A DNA stretch of 64,000 nt. It comes from Chimonanthus salicifolius. Its lineage: Eukaryota > Streptophyta > Magnoliopsida > Laurales > Calycanthaceae. Made by a program: the position numbers and the translations under genes. The notes beneath the pieces were generated by a model. The model was given only the letters and a program-made list of their open reading frames with translations. It was not told where the DNA came from and searched no databases. Below, in pieces: positions 32,179-43,024 of this stretch. The DNA lies in NCBI GenBank assembly GCA_013350335.1, contig CM023540.1, forward strand, positions 61,687,195 through 61,751,194, given 5' to 3'. Positions within the stretch are counted from its first letter, which is position 1; every line of letters starts with the position of its first letter.

Positions 32179-33463
32179 CCATGGGATGGCCGAATCTACC
32201 AAGGGTTTAGAATATGAATATTGATGTTTAAAAAGATAGAAAACATGGACCATAGGGTTCGGCCACTTTGGATGGCCGAACCCCATGAAATAATATGGTT
32301 ATGTTGATGGTTTTTGTAAGTTAAAACCATGCAAAATGATGGACAGTTTTAGATGTTTTAATTAGACCTAAGATGCAAGTGGAAAAGGTTTTTAAATCAT
32401 GGATTTGAATGTCATGATTTGGCCATGGAATGGCCTAATTCATCAAGGGTTTAAACCTTGGGTAAAGGTGGTTTAAAATGATAAAAAAATGGATCATTGA
32501 GTTCGGCCATTTTGGATGGCCGAACCCCATGAAGTTAGTTGGGTATTTGGATGGTTTTTGAAGGATAAAAACCATGCAATACTATGGTGATTTTTACAGG
32601 TTTTTAATGAACATAAGATGTAAGTTAAAAAGGTCCAAATCATGGGTCATAGGGTTCGGCCACTTGGGATGGCCGAACCCCATGAAAGGAGTTGTGAAGC
32701 TTTTGGTGAGTTTATGGTTTTTAAGGGATAAAATCCATATCATGTAATGAAGAAAAGTTCAATATCTTGGGTCGGCCATGGGATGGCTGAACCATATGGT
32801 TCTTATGGCTAAAAGTGTTAAGTCTAAAGTATGTACATATGATGGAATCATTGAACCAAGGGAACCACGTGGCCGAACCCCATGGACCATTAAATGGGTA
32901 TTTGGATTCAAGTATATGATTAAAAGTTGTTGATTGTTTTGTAATGTTTTAAAGGGTCTAAGTTATGCCTTTATGATGAAGTATAATGGATAAAAGAACC
33001 ATATGGCCAAACCCCATGGAGTAGTTTTGGTGGATGAAAGTGATGATTGGAACTAAGGAAATGATGGTAAATTAAGGGCTAGTTAATCACATGGATAGAT
33101 GAGTAACTAGTCCTAATTATAAAGGATTGAGAGACCAAATTGGAGATAGTGAGGTTCGGCCAAGTTGTATGGCCGAACCCCACTAAGGTGGTTTGGTCAT
33201 GTGGGCTTTGACTATGAAGCAAAATTAAGCATCGGTTAGGCCAATGACAAAACCGTAAATACAAGTCAAATGATAAATATGAAGGGATTGATCAAAGGAC
33301 TTGAAAAGAGGGGTCCAAAACCAAAGTGATAAGGTTTGGCCAGGTTGTATGGCCGAACCCTACCAAGGTATGTTTATAATATGAGATGTTTTAATGAGGA
33401 TTTAATAAAAGAGCGATCAAATTAAAGTGGGTGAGGTTCGGCCATGGGTATGGCCGAACCCCA
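32179..33463. repeat. GGCCGAACC hairpin array in the solo LTR
   Basis: Six good inverted repeats with arms GGTTYGGCCA/TGGCCGAACC: 32255-32284, 32499-32527, 32653-32682, 33152-33182, 33331-33360 and 33434-33463. Decayed ones lie at 32179-32201, 32419-32441 and 32770-32792. Arms are conserved while spacers vary, as in chromovirus 2. Confidence 0.88.
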
Positions 33464-33794
33464 CAAGATGGTTTATGGGGTTTTGGACTTAGTTAGAAAT
33501 CAAATGGTATATTGTATTGACTTATTGACATGAAATAAGGTAACGAAACTTGAACGGCGTGCGAGTTGTGATCGGGTGAAGCTTAAAAGGAGCGGACACT
33601 TAAGCGAAGTTTCCGTAGGTTTCCTACCTACTTGTAACCACTTTTATAATTGGTTTTATCATGGTTTTTATGAGTTATATTGTTATTGTTTTATGTTAAA
33701 AATGGGTTTTGAATGATGTGATATATTTACAAATGACATATATACATTGACATCTCATGCATGGCATGGGGTGATGATTATGGAACAACTTAAT

Positions 33795-34010
33795 GATGAG
33801 AGTTCTATACAGAGGAAATGTGGAGTACTCTGGCTTACCTTGACATGAGAGTTCTATACAGAGGAAATGTGGAGTATTCTGGCTTACATTGACATGAGAG
33901 TTCTATACAGAGGAAATGTGGAGTACTCTGGCTTACCTTGACATGAGAGTTCTATTCAGAGGAAATGTGGAGTACTCTGGATTACCTTGACGTGAGAATC
34001 CCGTCAAGTG
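33795..34010 (+). repeat. Four tandem copies of a 54 bp unit in the solo LTR
   Basis: Unit contains ATGAGAGTTCTATACAGAGG, AAATGTGGAGTACTCTGG and CTTACCTTGAC. Copies follow head to tail; the last one ends in ACGTGAGAATCCCGTCAAG, the version seen in the other LTRs. Confidence 0.85.
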
Positions 34011-34652
34011 ATAGCTATGTATACTTGTGATGGGTGGGACTCATTACATTTGCACTTACATACATAGCATTGATTTCAGACGTTTTGTTGATCATATACT
34101 ATGATATATGCATGTTCTATATACTAACCATGTGGCAACCTTGATCGGAAAACCTACTGGGCGCGTTGATCTAACGCCTTAATTCTATCCTTAGAGGATA
34201 ATGCAGGAAAAGGAAAAGGGAAAGAGAAGGTCGAGGACCAGGAGGGAAGCCAAGCTTAAGAGCTTGAGTGTTGGAATGAACTTCTATTTTACTGTCATTT
34301 GAATTACATTTTATGGACATGTAATAACTAGTAACTTTGCTATGGTATGTTTATGGTTTGATATTGGATGCTTGGTTTAAGCAGTTTTAATGGGAGACTT
34401 GTACTTGCTATCTATTCAGTTTAATTCCGCAATTCGTCTAGTTTTATTCCGCATGACTTGATCAGTTCATGTGTGGATTATTATTCATGGTTTAGTCCAT
34501 GCACACATGGGTGGCCAGTTAAGGGTCGGACATTGGATGTCCGAATTTAGCTCGCGTCGTGACGTCGTCCGCCCTCTTCCGGTGTTATTATTATTATTTA
34601 AAAAAAAAAATTAAACTCTGAATTCTCGGAAAGGGCGGGGTGTTACACCTTT

Positions 34653-35490
34653 TATCTACAGTTACCTCATTTTTTCGCTTGAATCATAAAATCTGATACT
34701 GTCTGGAAAGCTTCTTGGTTTTCAACTTGAAACAATCAACCACTTCCTGTGCTATTGCATTACTGGATCTCTCACTGTCTATGATGGGGTTATAGATCTC
34801 GCCTCCTATGGTGCATCGGGTGCAAAAGATGTTTGTATGCAACCAATCTTCCTTGAGTTCCTGTTTAGGAGCAACAAAAGTATCTAATGACAAAAGTTTC
34901 TCCAGAGTCATCATAGATTACCTCATCTTTTCCGAATGAGTCGAACTAGCTGTAATCTACCCGATCCTCTCTACTACTACTTCTGCCAAGTTAATGTTCC
35001 TTATAGGACATTCTGTGGAGAGATGCCCTAAACCATTGCACTTGAAGCATCTAACTTTACCCTTTCCTTTCTGATTTGACGTAGATGTGGAAGACTTGTC
35101 TGACTGCTTCTGTGGTTGTCTCTATTGTGGTCTTTAGCAGCTCTATTAGGTAAACTAGTTCTAGAGGAGTTAGAAGGTCTGTTTACCCATTTCTGTAGCT
35201 TTTTGAATTGTACTGCTTTCTTGTATGCATCCACCAGGTCTAAGAAGTCTAGTGGTACCATGTCCTCTGCTATGGAAGGTGGCAATCCATCTATGAATCT
35301 CTACATAGTTTGATATTCTACCTCTGATAAGTTGTTGCTGGAGAGTTGGAGATGGAATTCTTCGACATACTCTGCAACTGTTCTATCCCCCTGCTTTTAA
35401 TTTTGCAACCTATGAAACTACACCTTTGCGTGGGTTGATTTTTCTCTCGATAGAAGCATGAGCTTGTAAAATAGATTGGAGTTGTATTTT
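34653..35490 (-). pseudogene. Gypsy protease and gag end, minus strand
   Basis: Left part of the split element. On the minus strand: gag residues QGDRTVAEYVEEFHLQLS and RFIDGLPPSIAEDM near 35270-35400, LDFLDLVDAYKKAVQFKKLQ near 35200-35240, an intact CCHC zinc knuckle CFKCNGLGHLSTEC at about 35010-35050, then a protease-like region at 34684-34914 (NIFCTRCTIGGEIYNPIID, IAQEVVDCFKLKTKK). The zinc knuckle would bind element RNA in the particle. The frame has several stops; the gag N-terminus is missing at a junction near 35490, where a plus-strand LTR piece begins. It continues into 31036 once the solo LTR is ignored. Confidence 0.85.
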
Positions 35491-35841
35491 TAAGTGCTGT
35501 CTTAAAATTATTTCACATGTGTGCTAGCTCCTATCCTTTTTGTATTATCTTTTGTTTACTGCGTGCTAACCCCTCATAGATGTAGGAGCAGTGTTGGAAG
35601 GGGGCCCAGTGGATCCCTTCAGCAAGGAAGAAGACTACACTTGAAGATCTTCTCTTCCTTTTGTCTTTCGTACTTTGTTCAGGGTGGGTGGACTATATTG
35701 TAATTTGTGCAACTTATGGCCTATGTCATGTAAACCTTTTGACCTTAGAGCAAAAAAGATGTGTGGGATGGTGCATGATATTTACAAAAAAAAAAAAGAA
35801 GAAACTTCTCTAGTCACGTGGCTCGGGTCAGGGTTGTGACA
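35490..35841 (+). repeat. 3' end of a plus-strand gypsy LTR
   Basis: Fragment ending GGCTCGGGTCAGGGTTGTGACA, which parallels the ends of LTR 1 (5610) and of the LTR ending at 57205. It has an A-run at 35787-35797 before the end, as LTR 1 does. Its left edge near 35490 cuts the gag of the minus-strand element. No coding sequence. Confidence 0.6.
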
Positions 35842-36290
35842 ATAATCCTCGTCCACGTAAGGACATTTTGTTGCACACTCTCGAGTTTGAAGGTAAAGAT
35901 GATGATATTTGTGCTTAAGAGGATGACATTCTAACCCGTTTCATTGCGTCTAACTCGACTCACATTATTGAAACCGGCACGATCATAGGGGTTCATCAAC
36001 AATCTTTGTAGTGTCAACCAATTTTATGGGCCTTTTCCTTGATAAATTATTGCCATATCAAGGTGTTCCCTTGGCCATTTACGTCCGCAGTGTTTTGTGA
36101 CGGCACCAACAGGTCACTGTTATACCTCCTCACATATGTTAATCGGAATTACCGATGGAGCGTTGACTCCTCCCTCTGCGCAGGATTTTTGGACTGTTTA
36201 CCCTGGAGCTTTTCGGACCAAATTACACCGTACCCCTATCTATCAATCCCGGACAAGGCCAAAATACCAATGGTTCATATAGCTTCTTTT
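35842..36290 (+). other. Unassigned stretch with a short coding-like piece
   Basis: The first part reads in one frame NPRPRKDILLHTLEFEGKDD, a stop, then EDDILTRFIASNSTHIIETG, which looks protein-like but which I do not recognise. The rest (36039-36290) shows no motif. It may still belong to the minus-strand LTR to its right. Confidence 0.3.
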
Positions 36291-36779
36291 AAGCTAGTTT
36301 TCAGGCCCCAAGTCATGTTCGGACAACTCATAACTTGGCTTGCTGTCCCATGTATTCCCTCTTATGCCATGCATGAGAATATGAACACAAGAATGCCCTT
36401 TCATTTTCAAATTATATGAAAGCATTGAAAAACTGTTCATAAACACATGCCATTTATTTAACCAAAATAAAACATAATAGTTAGAAATAAAATCAGTGAC
36501 ATATACATAATCCATTGTGTCTCCAAAAAGGTAGGAATCCTACTAATGTCCAAGATACGGTCCTTTCCTTGTTTTGCAAGAATACCGTTATCGGTCACGG
36601 GAAACGAATCGAACCTCGTTACCTTATTAAGTTCAAACATGCATATTAGTTTGATTTTCCATCTCAATTTCAACATCCCTATCTCCATCTAATTTTCATG
36701 TTCGTTTCCCAACGCATTTATGCATTCCTTGTCCTTAATCCGTTTAAGATCCTTAATGGGGTTTTTACTAGCCCAAAAC

Positions 36780-39650
36780 AGTCCCCAAATTCAACCATTT
36801 AGAGACTGAAAAATCAGTCCCAACTGTGGCAGATTTACTAGCCAAAACAGTCTACAAGTTTTAACAATTTACGGACTGGAAAACAGTCCCAAAAACCAGC
36901 CATCAACTGGTCCTAAAACTGATCCAAAATCAGCCATTAACTGGTCCTAAAACTGGTCCAAAATCAGCCAACATCTGTCTTTAAATCAGACACCAAAATT
37001 AATAGTTTGAAGGCTGAAAAACTAGTCCCAAGATTTACTGATTTTGAACCCTTAAAGTCAGTCGTAAGGTTTACTGATTTTGAACCCTTAAAATCAGTCC
37101 CAAGGTTTACTGATTTTTGAAACCCTTAAAAACAGTCCCATGGTTTACTGATTTTTGAACCCTTAAAAACAGTCCCAAGGTTTACTGATTTTTGAACCCT
37201 TAAAAACAGTCCCAAGGTTTACTGATTTTGAACCTTTAAATCAGTCCCAAGGTTTACTGATTTTTGAAACCTTAAAAACAGTCCCAAGGTTTACTGATTT
37301 TTGAACCCTTAAAAACAGTCCCAAGGTTTACTGATTTTGAACACTTAAATCAGTCCCAAGGTTTACTGATTTTTGAAGGCTGAAAAACTAGTCCCAAGAT
37401 TTACTGATTTTGAACCCTTAAAGTCAGTCGTAAGGTTTACTGATTTTGAACCCTTAAAATCAGTCCCAAGGTTTACTGATTTTTGAAACCTTAAAAACAG
37501 TCCCATGGTTTACTGATTTTTGAAACCTTAAAAACAGTCCCATGGTTTACTGATTTTTGAACCCTTAAAAACAGTCCCAAGGTTTACTGATTTTGAACCT
37601 TTAAATCAGTCCCAAGGTTTACTGATTTTTGAAACCTTAAAAACAGTCCCAAGGTTTACTGATTTTTGAACCCTTAAAAACAGTCCCAAGGTTTACTGAT
37701 TTTGAACACTTAAATCAGTCCCAAGGTTTACTGATTTTTGAAACCTTAAAAAAAACAGTCTCAAGGTTTACTGATTTTTGAACCCTTAAAAACAGTCTCA
37801 AGGTTTGCTGATTTTTGAAACCTTAAAAACAGTCCCTAAGTTTTATTGATTTTTGAACCCTTAAAAACAGTCCCAAGGTTTACTGATTTTGAACACTTAA
37901 ATCAGTCCCAAGGTTTACTGATTTTTGAAACCTTAAAAAAAACAGTCCCAAGGTTTACTGATTTTTGAACCCTTAAAAACAGTCCCAAGGTTTATTGATT
38001 TTGAACCCTTAAATCAGTCCCAAGGTTTACTGATTTTTGAAACCTTAAAAACAGTCCCAAGGTTTACTGATTTTTGAACCCTTAAAAACAGTCCCAAGGT
38101 TTACTGATTTTGAACACTTAAATCAGTCCCAAGGTTTACTGATTTTTGAAACCTTAAAAAAAACAGTCCCAAGGTTTATTGATTTTTGAACCCTTAAAAA
38201 CAGTCCCAAGGTTTACTGATTTTTGAAACCTTAAAAACAGTCCCAAGTTTTATTGATTTTTGAACCCTTAAAAACAGTCCCAAGGTTTACTGATTTTGAA
38301 CACTTAAATCAGTCCCAAGGTTTACTGATTTTTGAAACCTTAAAAAAAATAGTCCCAAGGTTTACTGATTTTTGAACCCTTAAAAACAGTCCCAAGGTTT
38401 ACTGATTTTGAACACTTAAATCAGTCCCAAGGTTTACTGATTTTTGAAACCTTAAAAAAAACAGTCCCAAGGTTTACTGATTTTTGAACCCTTAAAAACA
38501 GTCCCAAGGTTTACTGATTTTGAACCCTTAAATCAGTCCCAAGGTTTACTGATTTTTGAATCCTTAAAAAAAACAGTCCCAAGGTTTACTGATTTTTGAA
38601 CCCTTAAAAACAGTCCCAAGGTTTACTGATTTTGAACACTTAAATCAGTCCCAAGGTTTACTGATTTTTGAAACCTTAAAAAAAACAGTCCCAAGGTTTA
38701 CTGATTTTTGAACCCTTAAAAACAGTCCCAAGGTTTACTGATTTTAAACCCTTAAATCAGTCCCAAGGTTTACTGATTTTTGAAACCTTAAAAACAATCC
38801 CAAGGTTTACTGATTTTGAACACTTAAATCAGTCCCAAGGTTTACTGATTTTTGAAACCTTAAAAAAAACAGTCCCAAGGTTTACTGATTTTTGAACCCT
38901 TAAAAACAGTCCCAAGGTTTATTGATTTTGAACCCTTAAATCAGTCCCAAGGTTTACTGATTTTTGAAACCTTAAAAACAGTCCCAAGGTTTACTGATTT
39001 TTGAACCCTTAAAAACAGTCCCAAGGTTTACTGATTTTGAACACTTAAATCAGTCCCAAGGTTTATTGATTTTTGAAACCTTAAAAAAAACAGTCCCAAG
39101 GTTTACTGATTTTTGAACCCTTAAAAACAGTCCCAAGGTTTACTGATTTTAAACCCTTAAATCAGTCCCAAGGTTTACTGATTTTTGAAACCTTAAAAAC
39201 AATCCCAAGGTTTACTGATTTTGAACACTTAAATCAGTCCCAAGGTTTACTGATTTTTGAAACCTTAAAAAAAACAGTGCCAAGGTTTACTGATTTTTGA
39301 ACCCTTAAAAGCAGTCCCAAGGTTTATTGATTTTGAACCCTTAAATCAGTCCCAAGGTTTACTGATTTTTGAAACCTTAAAAACAGTCCCAATGTTTACT
39401 GATTTTTGAACCCTTAAAAACAGTCCCAAGGTTTACTGATTTTGAACACTTAAATCAGTCCCACGGTTTACTGATTTTTGAAACCTTAAAAAAAACAGTC
39501 CCAAGGTTTACTGATTTTTGAACCCTTAAAAACAGTCCCAAGGTTTACTGATTTTAAACCCCTAAATCAGTACCAAGGTTTACTGATTTTTGAAACCTTA
39601 AAAACAATCCCAAGGTTTATTGATTTTGAAATCTTAAAATCAGTCCCCAC
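36780..39650. repeat. Satellite-like tandem array, 35/37/40 bp monomers
   Basis: About 70-75 head-to-tail units built on CCCAAGGTTTACTGATTT. Three monomer types are visible: 37 bp with GAACCCTTAAAAACAGT, 35 bp with GAACACTTAAATCAGT, and 40 bp with GAAACCTTAAAAAAAACAGT. From about 37650 on they often occur in the order 37-35-40, a higher-order unit near 112 bp. The 36780-37000 edge has more diverged units (ATCAACTGGTCCTAAAACTG twice), as expected for the older border. AAATCAGT and ACTGATTT flank a 10-base loop CCCAAGGTTT, so monomers can fold as hairpins. Confidence 0.95.
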
Positions 39651-39779
39651 CTTATTCTATTTAATCATATTATTATCATGGTATGGGTTCTTTTGTTTCA
39701 ATCCAATAACCATCCCTTGGATGGATTTCCAACTCCATGGGCTTATAATAAATTTGCCATCCATCCCAACCAATTAAAT

Positions 39780-39812
39780 ATGGAACTATAGATTCGGCCA
39801 CTCCATGGCCAA
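39780..39812. repeat. Single GGCCA hairpin in the minus-strand LTR
   Basis: Imperfect inverted repeat with ACTATAG/CTATAGT outer arms and GGCCA/TGGCC inner arms, next to the satellite array. It is the one relic here of the hairpin type found in the other LTRs. Confidence 0.6.
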
Positions 39813-40767
39813 GCTATAGTTTCCTTAAACTTATTTCTATGTTTCTAAGCTTTAACATACCTTATTTTCCCGTCTCCTTCTTTTCTTTAAGATCTGCCCT
39901 TTCCTTACTCCTTTCCTTTCTTTGTTCTTCAGTTTTCTCTAAGTGTAGAGACGAAATGGAAGTGAGAGAGATGAGAAGAGGAGATGCAATTCCCTTGTTC
40001 AAGAGAGAGATGATCGGCCAAGGGGTGTGAGCAGCCCCTTGGGCTGGTGTCCTTTTGTATATTAGTCTTAGACCCTTCATTCCCTCCTTTAATGGTTTGT
40101 CTAACCAAGGTGTTCCTTGGTTTAACCAAGGAGACCCTTGGCTTAAACCAAGAAGCCTCTTAGACACCCAACGTGTCCCTTGGGTTATACCCTTTGAGAT
40201 GGAACTCTCCATATTCCTTCCAACTCACTTCGACTCACTTTGCACTTCTCAACTCACACCATTTAAGTTTTTAACTCAATTTAAACAAATAAGTTCTCAA
40301 CTCAACTCAATCAATATCTTAATTCAATTGGACTCATTTGCCAACTCAACTAACACCTTAACTCACTTGAACTCATGCAACCCTTTAATCCTCTTGGTGG
40401 TTGACCAAGTCAACCATGACATGGTCGACCATGACACATGGCACTTGGGGTCCCACTTGGCCATGTCACTTGATGATGTGACATTCATGCTTAGTTGGCT
40501 CTCATGTGATGACATGTGCCACTTGGCAATGCCACATTACCTACATGCCACCTCACTTGATGAGGTGGACTTTAATGCATTAATTATCCAATTCAACTAA
40601 TTTATTTAAACTCACCCAATTACTTAAAATTCAGCTCACCCATGACCCATTGGGTCATAATTGGGTAATTGACCCATTTAACTTTTAATTTCAAAATTCC
40701 ATTAAATCACAATCCAAATGGATCAATCCAATATATTTATAATCTAAGGAAAATCCGGGGTGTTACA

Positions 40768-41290
40768 AGATTCGCTTCCCTATTTCGCTTCCATCTTTAG
40801 ATCCAGGTACAACAAGTATCTTCCATCTTCTTCCCTTTTCCCTTCTTCTTTCTCCCTTTCTTTTCGTCTTTCCCCTTCTTTGTGTTTCCGCCGCCGCTGC
40901 CCCCTTCTCTCGTTTCCCTCTTCTTTTCCATTCATCCATTCGTATTCCTTATCTGAGAGTTGCCCTAATTTTATTATACCCGCACGTGCCACATTCCATC
41001 TTTAAGTCCCAGCCCTTAAGTTATCCTCCACACGTGTGAAGGGGTTTAATTGTGTGACCCGATAATCGTCGAGACTGACTTATTTTGTTTTTGTCCCCGC
41101 TTCCGCTACATCACAAAAGGAAGGGTCACATGCTCATTCAATGGTTTTCACCGCTTTTCCATTCTACTGCCAACTATATACACTCAACTTCTTTTGAGTT
41201 GTTGGATTTGCATGGGTGTCGATGTGGGTTTCATTCTTTATGGACATTTTAGGGCAATGGATGAACTTAATTCAAAAAGTCTAACCAACA
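40768..41290. other. Pyrimidine-rich stretch, nothing recognised
   Basis: No supported gene. 40800-40960 is strongly CT-rich with short TTCTTCCC words, of the kind seen in 5' leader regions of retroelements, but no borders are visible. Confidence 0.4.
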
Positions 41291-41305
41291 AGACTGCATC
41301 TTCGA

Positions 41306-41685
41306 TTAATACTGGATAAGAGTGGCAGCAGTTTGAGATAACTCATAAATACGGGCGAGATTATCCCCATTAGAGCAAAGTGTCTTTACCGTGTCCCATA
41401 CATCTTTAGCAGTAGGAAGAGTATAGACAAGTTTCCGAATTTGATCTTCCATGGAATGAAGAAGGCAGGACTGGGCCAGAGAGTTATTCGCGGTCCAAAC
41501 GGAATATTTAGGATTAGTCTTAGATGGTTTGGGAGCAGTACCATCGATAAAAGAGGCCAGCTGCTTTGTAGTCAAGACCATTCAAAGTAGTTAGTCTCAT
41601 TTAGTAAGATAGTCGTGATCCGTCCAATCCGTGGAGAGCTAGAATGGGCCACATCGGGAAGGTAAGATGTAGAAAAGGATGCCAT
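41306..41685 (-). pseudogene. Copia gag (UBN2-like), minus strand
   Basis: A start codon at 41685 opens MASFSTSYLPDVAHSSSP, then TILLNETNYFEWS, where the frame stops; a shifted frame continues VLTTKQLASFIDG, PKYSVWTANNSLAQSCLLHS, IRKLVYTLPTAKDVWDTV and NLARIYELSQ. The order NYxxW, Wxxx-NS-xxx-Wll-S and tAkdvWd is that of copia gag N-terminal domains (UBN2/DUF4219 type). The capsid domain ends at 41306, so the rest of the element is deleted. It sits downstream of a matching LTR and primer site at 42521-42819, giving a consistent 5' end of a copia element. Gag would pack element RNA. Confidence 0.82.
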
Positions 41686-42520
41686 TAGTGCTGTACTATT
41701 TGACCAAATCAGAAATAGGCCAAAAAGACAGACGAAAAACCAAAAATGCTCCTGCAGATCAGAGAAAAAAAGGCCAGAAATGGACCCCACTAAGAACAAT
41801 CGAGGTCGAAAAGCTCGTAGATGGGATATAGAGCGAAGGGTGAATCTGGTGATGTAGGATCCAGGTGCATGTAGGCTGGTCCGACTCAGATCGAAGGGAA
41901 AAAGGCCCAAAACTGGGCGCTTAGACGTCTCTGGCAGCAATGTGAAGAAGGCTCCAAAGTGGGTTTCACCGTTGAAGGAAGGTAGGGAAGGCAGGTGCGA
42001 TGAAATCAAGTACCTAGGGCGAATCCAATATGTTGGACTTGAAACCAAAAGAGCCCACTAGAGAGATCGAGCCAAAAAACCCCAAAAAAGGGTGTAGGGA
42101 CGTCCCAGGCAGCAGCGGAAGAAGTTGGAACTCAGTGTGTCCCACACGATCCGAAAGGGAGAACCGCCAGCACAGAGGGAAACCAGGGCCAGGGTGACAG
42201 TAGTGATGAAGGGTCGATAGCCAACAGAGCCCGGAGTCGGCCGATCGAAGCAAAACACCAGAAAATGGGGTTTTGTGAACGACAAAATCGCTGGAAGAGG
42301 GAGGGCACAGAACATAGACAACGAACATGCAAAACAGATATTCAACCCTACGAATGGATAGCCCTGTCAAAAAACGGCAGGGGCAGGTAGGTTCCCGCTG
42401 GTTGAGCTTCGCCGGAGAAAGAGATCTTGACCAGAGAAGAATTGTTGTAGAAAGACAAACTGAAACGGGAAAAAGACTGCGCCTGGGAAAGCTTAGTGAA
42501 AGACAAGGCATGGATCTTTT

Positions 42521-42533
42521 TCGGCTGATACCA
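42521..42533 (-). other. Primer binding site of the copia fragment
   Basis: The minus strand reads TGGTATCAGCCGA right after the LTR end ATTCCACA. Eight bases match the tRNA-Met type TGGTATCAGAGC. Confidence 0.7.
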
Positions 42534-42819
42534 TGTGGAATTATAATAAGAAAAGAAGGAGATGAAAATAACACACAATGTTTGGAGAAGAATTCTTCTC
42601 TAGGATTATTTTCTTATATTAAACGTATAGAGGATACATAAATATATAATACAAGGGGAGCCATTCATTGTGGCAAAAAAGGAAATAAATCAATGAATAA
42701 TCAATTACAATCATTTCAACAATTGTTGATGTATTCTGAGTCAACTTTCCTAAGCTAGAATTAATCTGGTCAACTATATCTAGAAGGTGGACCCACACGG
42801 TCTACTGGGTCCCACAACA
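42534..42819 (-). repeat. 5' LTR of copia fragment (about 286 bp)
   Basis: On the minus strand it runs from TGTTGTGGGACCC to ATAATTCCACA, directly before the primer site. Length fits copia LTRs. The outer edge at 42819 is chosen from the TG motif without a second copy to prove it. Confidence 0.6.
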
Positions 42820-42910
42820 TCCCTAAGTTGGACTCCACATAGCTAGGGTCTGGCGCTATAAATTTATCGGGCCTTAAATAGTGACTTGAGCCTGGTCGTA
42901 TGATACATTT

Positions 42911-43024
42911 TTTTTTTTGATAACCGAGGGGAATGACGAGGCAAGGGCCCCCCTAAACCCCTCAGGGGAACACCCCACACCCACACCCACACAGGATGCC
43001 CCCAATTTACGCCGCCAGGTCCTT
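42911..43024 (-). mobile_element. Short SINE-like retroposon with 10 bp duplication
   Basis: A 114 bp insert flanked by TGATACATTT on both sides (42901-42910 and 43025-43034). On the minus strand it ends CCCCTCGGTTATCAAAAAAA, so it is a poly(A)-tailed retroposon. It is GC-rich, unlike its surroundings, and contains a (CCCACA)n-like stretch (42971-42990). Either a 5'-truncated SINE or a very short LINE end. No A and B promoter boxes are evident. Confidence 0.8.

Larger units (their letters stand above)
31032..34652 (+). mobile_element. Solo LTR with TSD CCTTT, inserted in gypsy pol
   Basis: The LTR (31037-34647, 3611 bp) starts TGTAACACCCCAATT and ends GGGCGGGGTGTTACA. CCTTT flanks it at 31032-31036 and 34648-34652. 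No interior or second LTR is present, so it is a solo LTR left by recombination between two LTRs. It splits the minus-strand gypsy pol: removing LTR and one CCTTT copy brings the linker after protease back next to the DACHM region. It is related to the LTRs of chromovirus 2, sharing the ACCCAATGGGTC, GGCCGAACC hairpin, TTTCCTACC, CTCATGCATGGCATGGGG and GATCTAACGCC blocks. Confidence 0.92.
36290..40767 (-). mobile_element. Minus-strand chromovirus LTR with embedded satellite
   Basis: On the minus strand it starts TGTAACACCCCGGATTT at 40767 and shows the long-LTR block order: ACCCAATGGGTCA (near 40645), the GTCAACCATG/CATGGTCGACC region (near 40400), one GGCCA hairpin (39780-39812), a tandem array (36780-39650), TAGGATTCCTACCTTTTTG at 36524-36542 and CATGCATGGCATAAGAGG at 36360. 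The downstream end is lost or beyond recognition near 35842-36290. It is an LTR cousin of chromovirus 2 but with a quite different middle module. The other half of its element is not seen to the right of 40767. Confidence 0.68.

Noticed and set aside
36780..39650. CRISPR array
   Set aside because: Units are contiguous without unique spacers, in a plant LTR; it is a tandem satellite-like array.
41572..42574. Long minus-strand frames upstream of the copia gag start
   Set aside because: They lie in the leader between primer site and gag ATG at 41685; composition is Ser/Phe-rich and no domain is seen.
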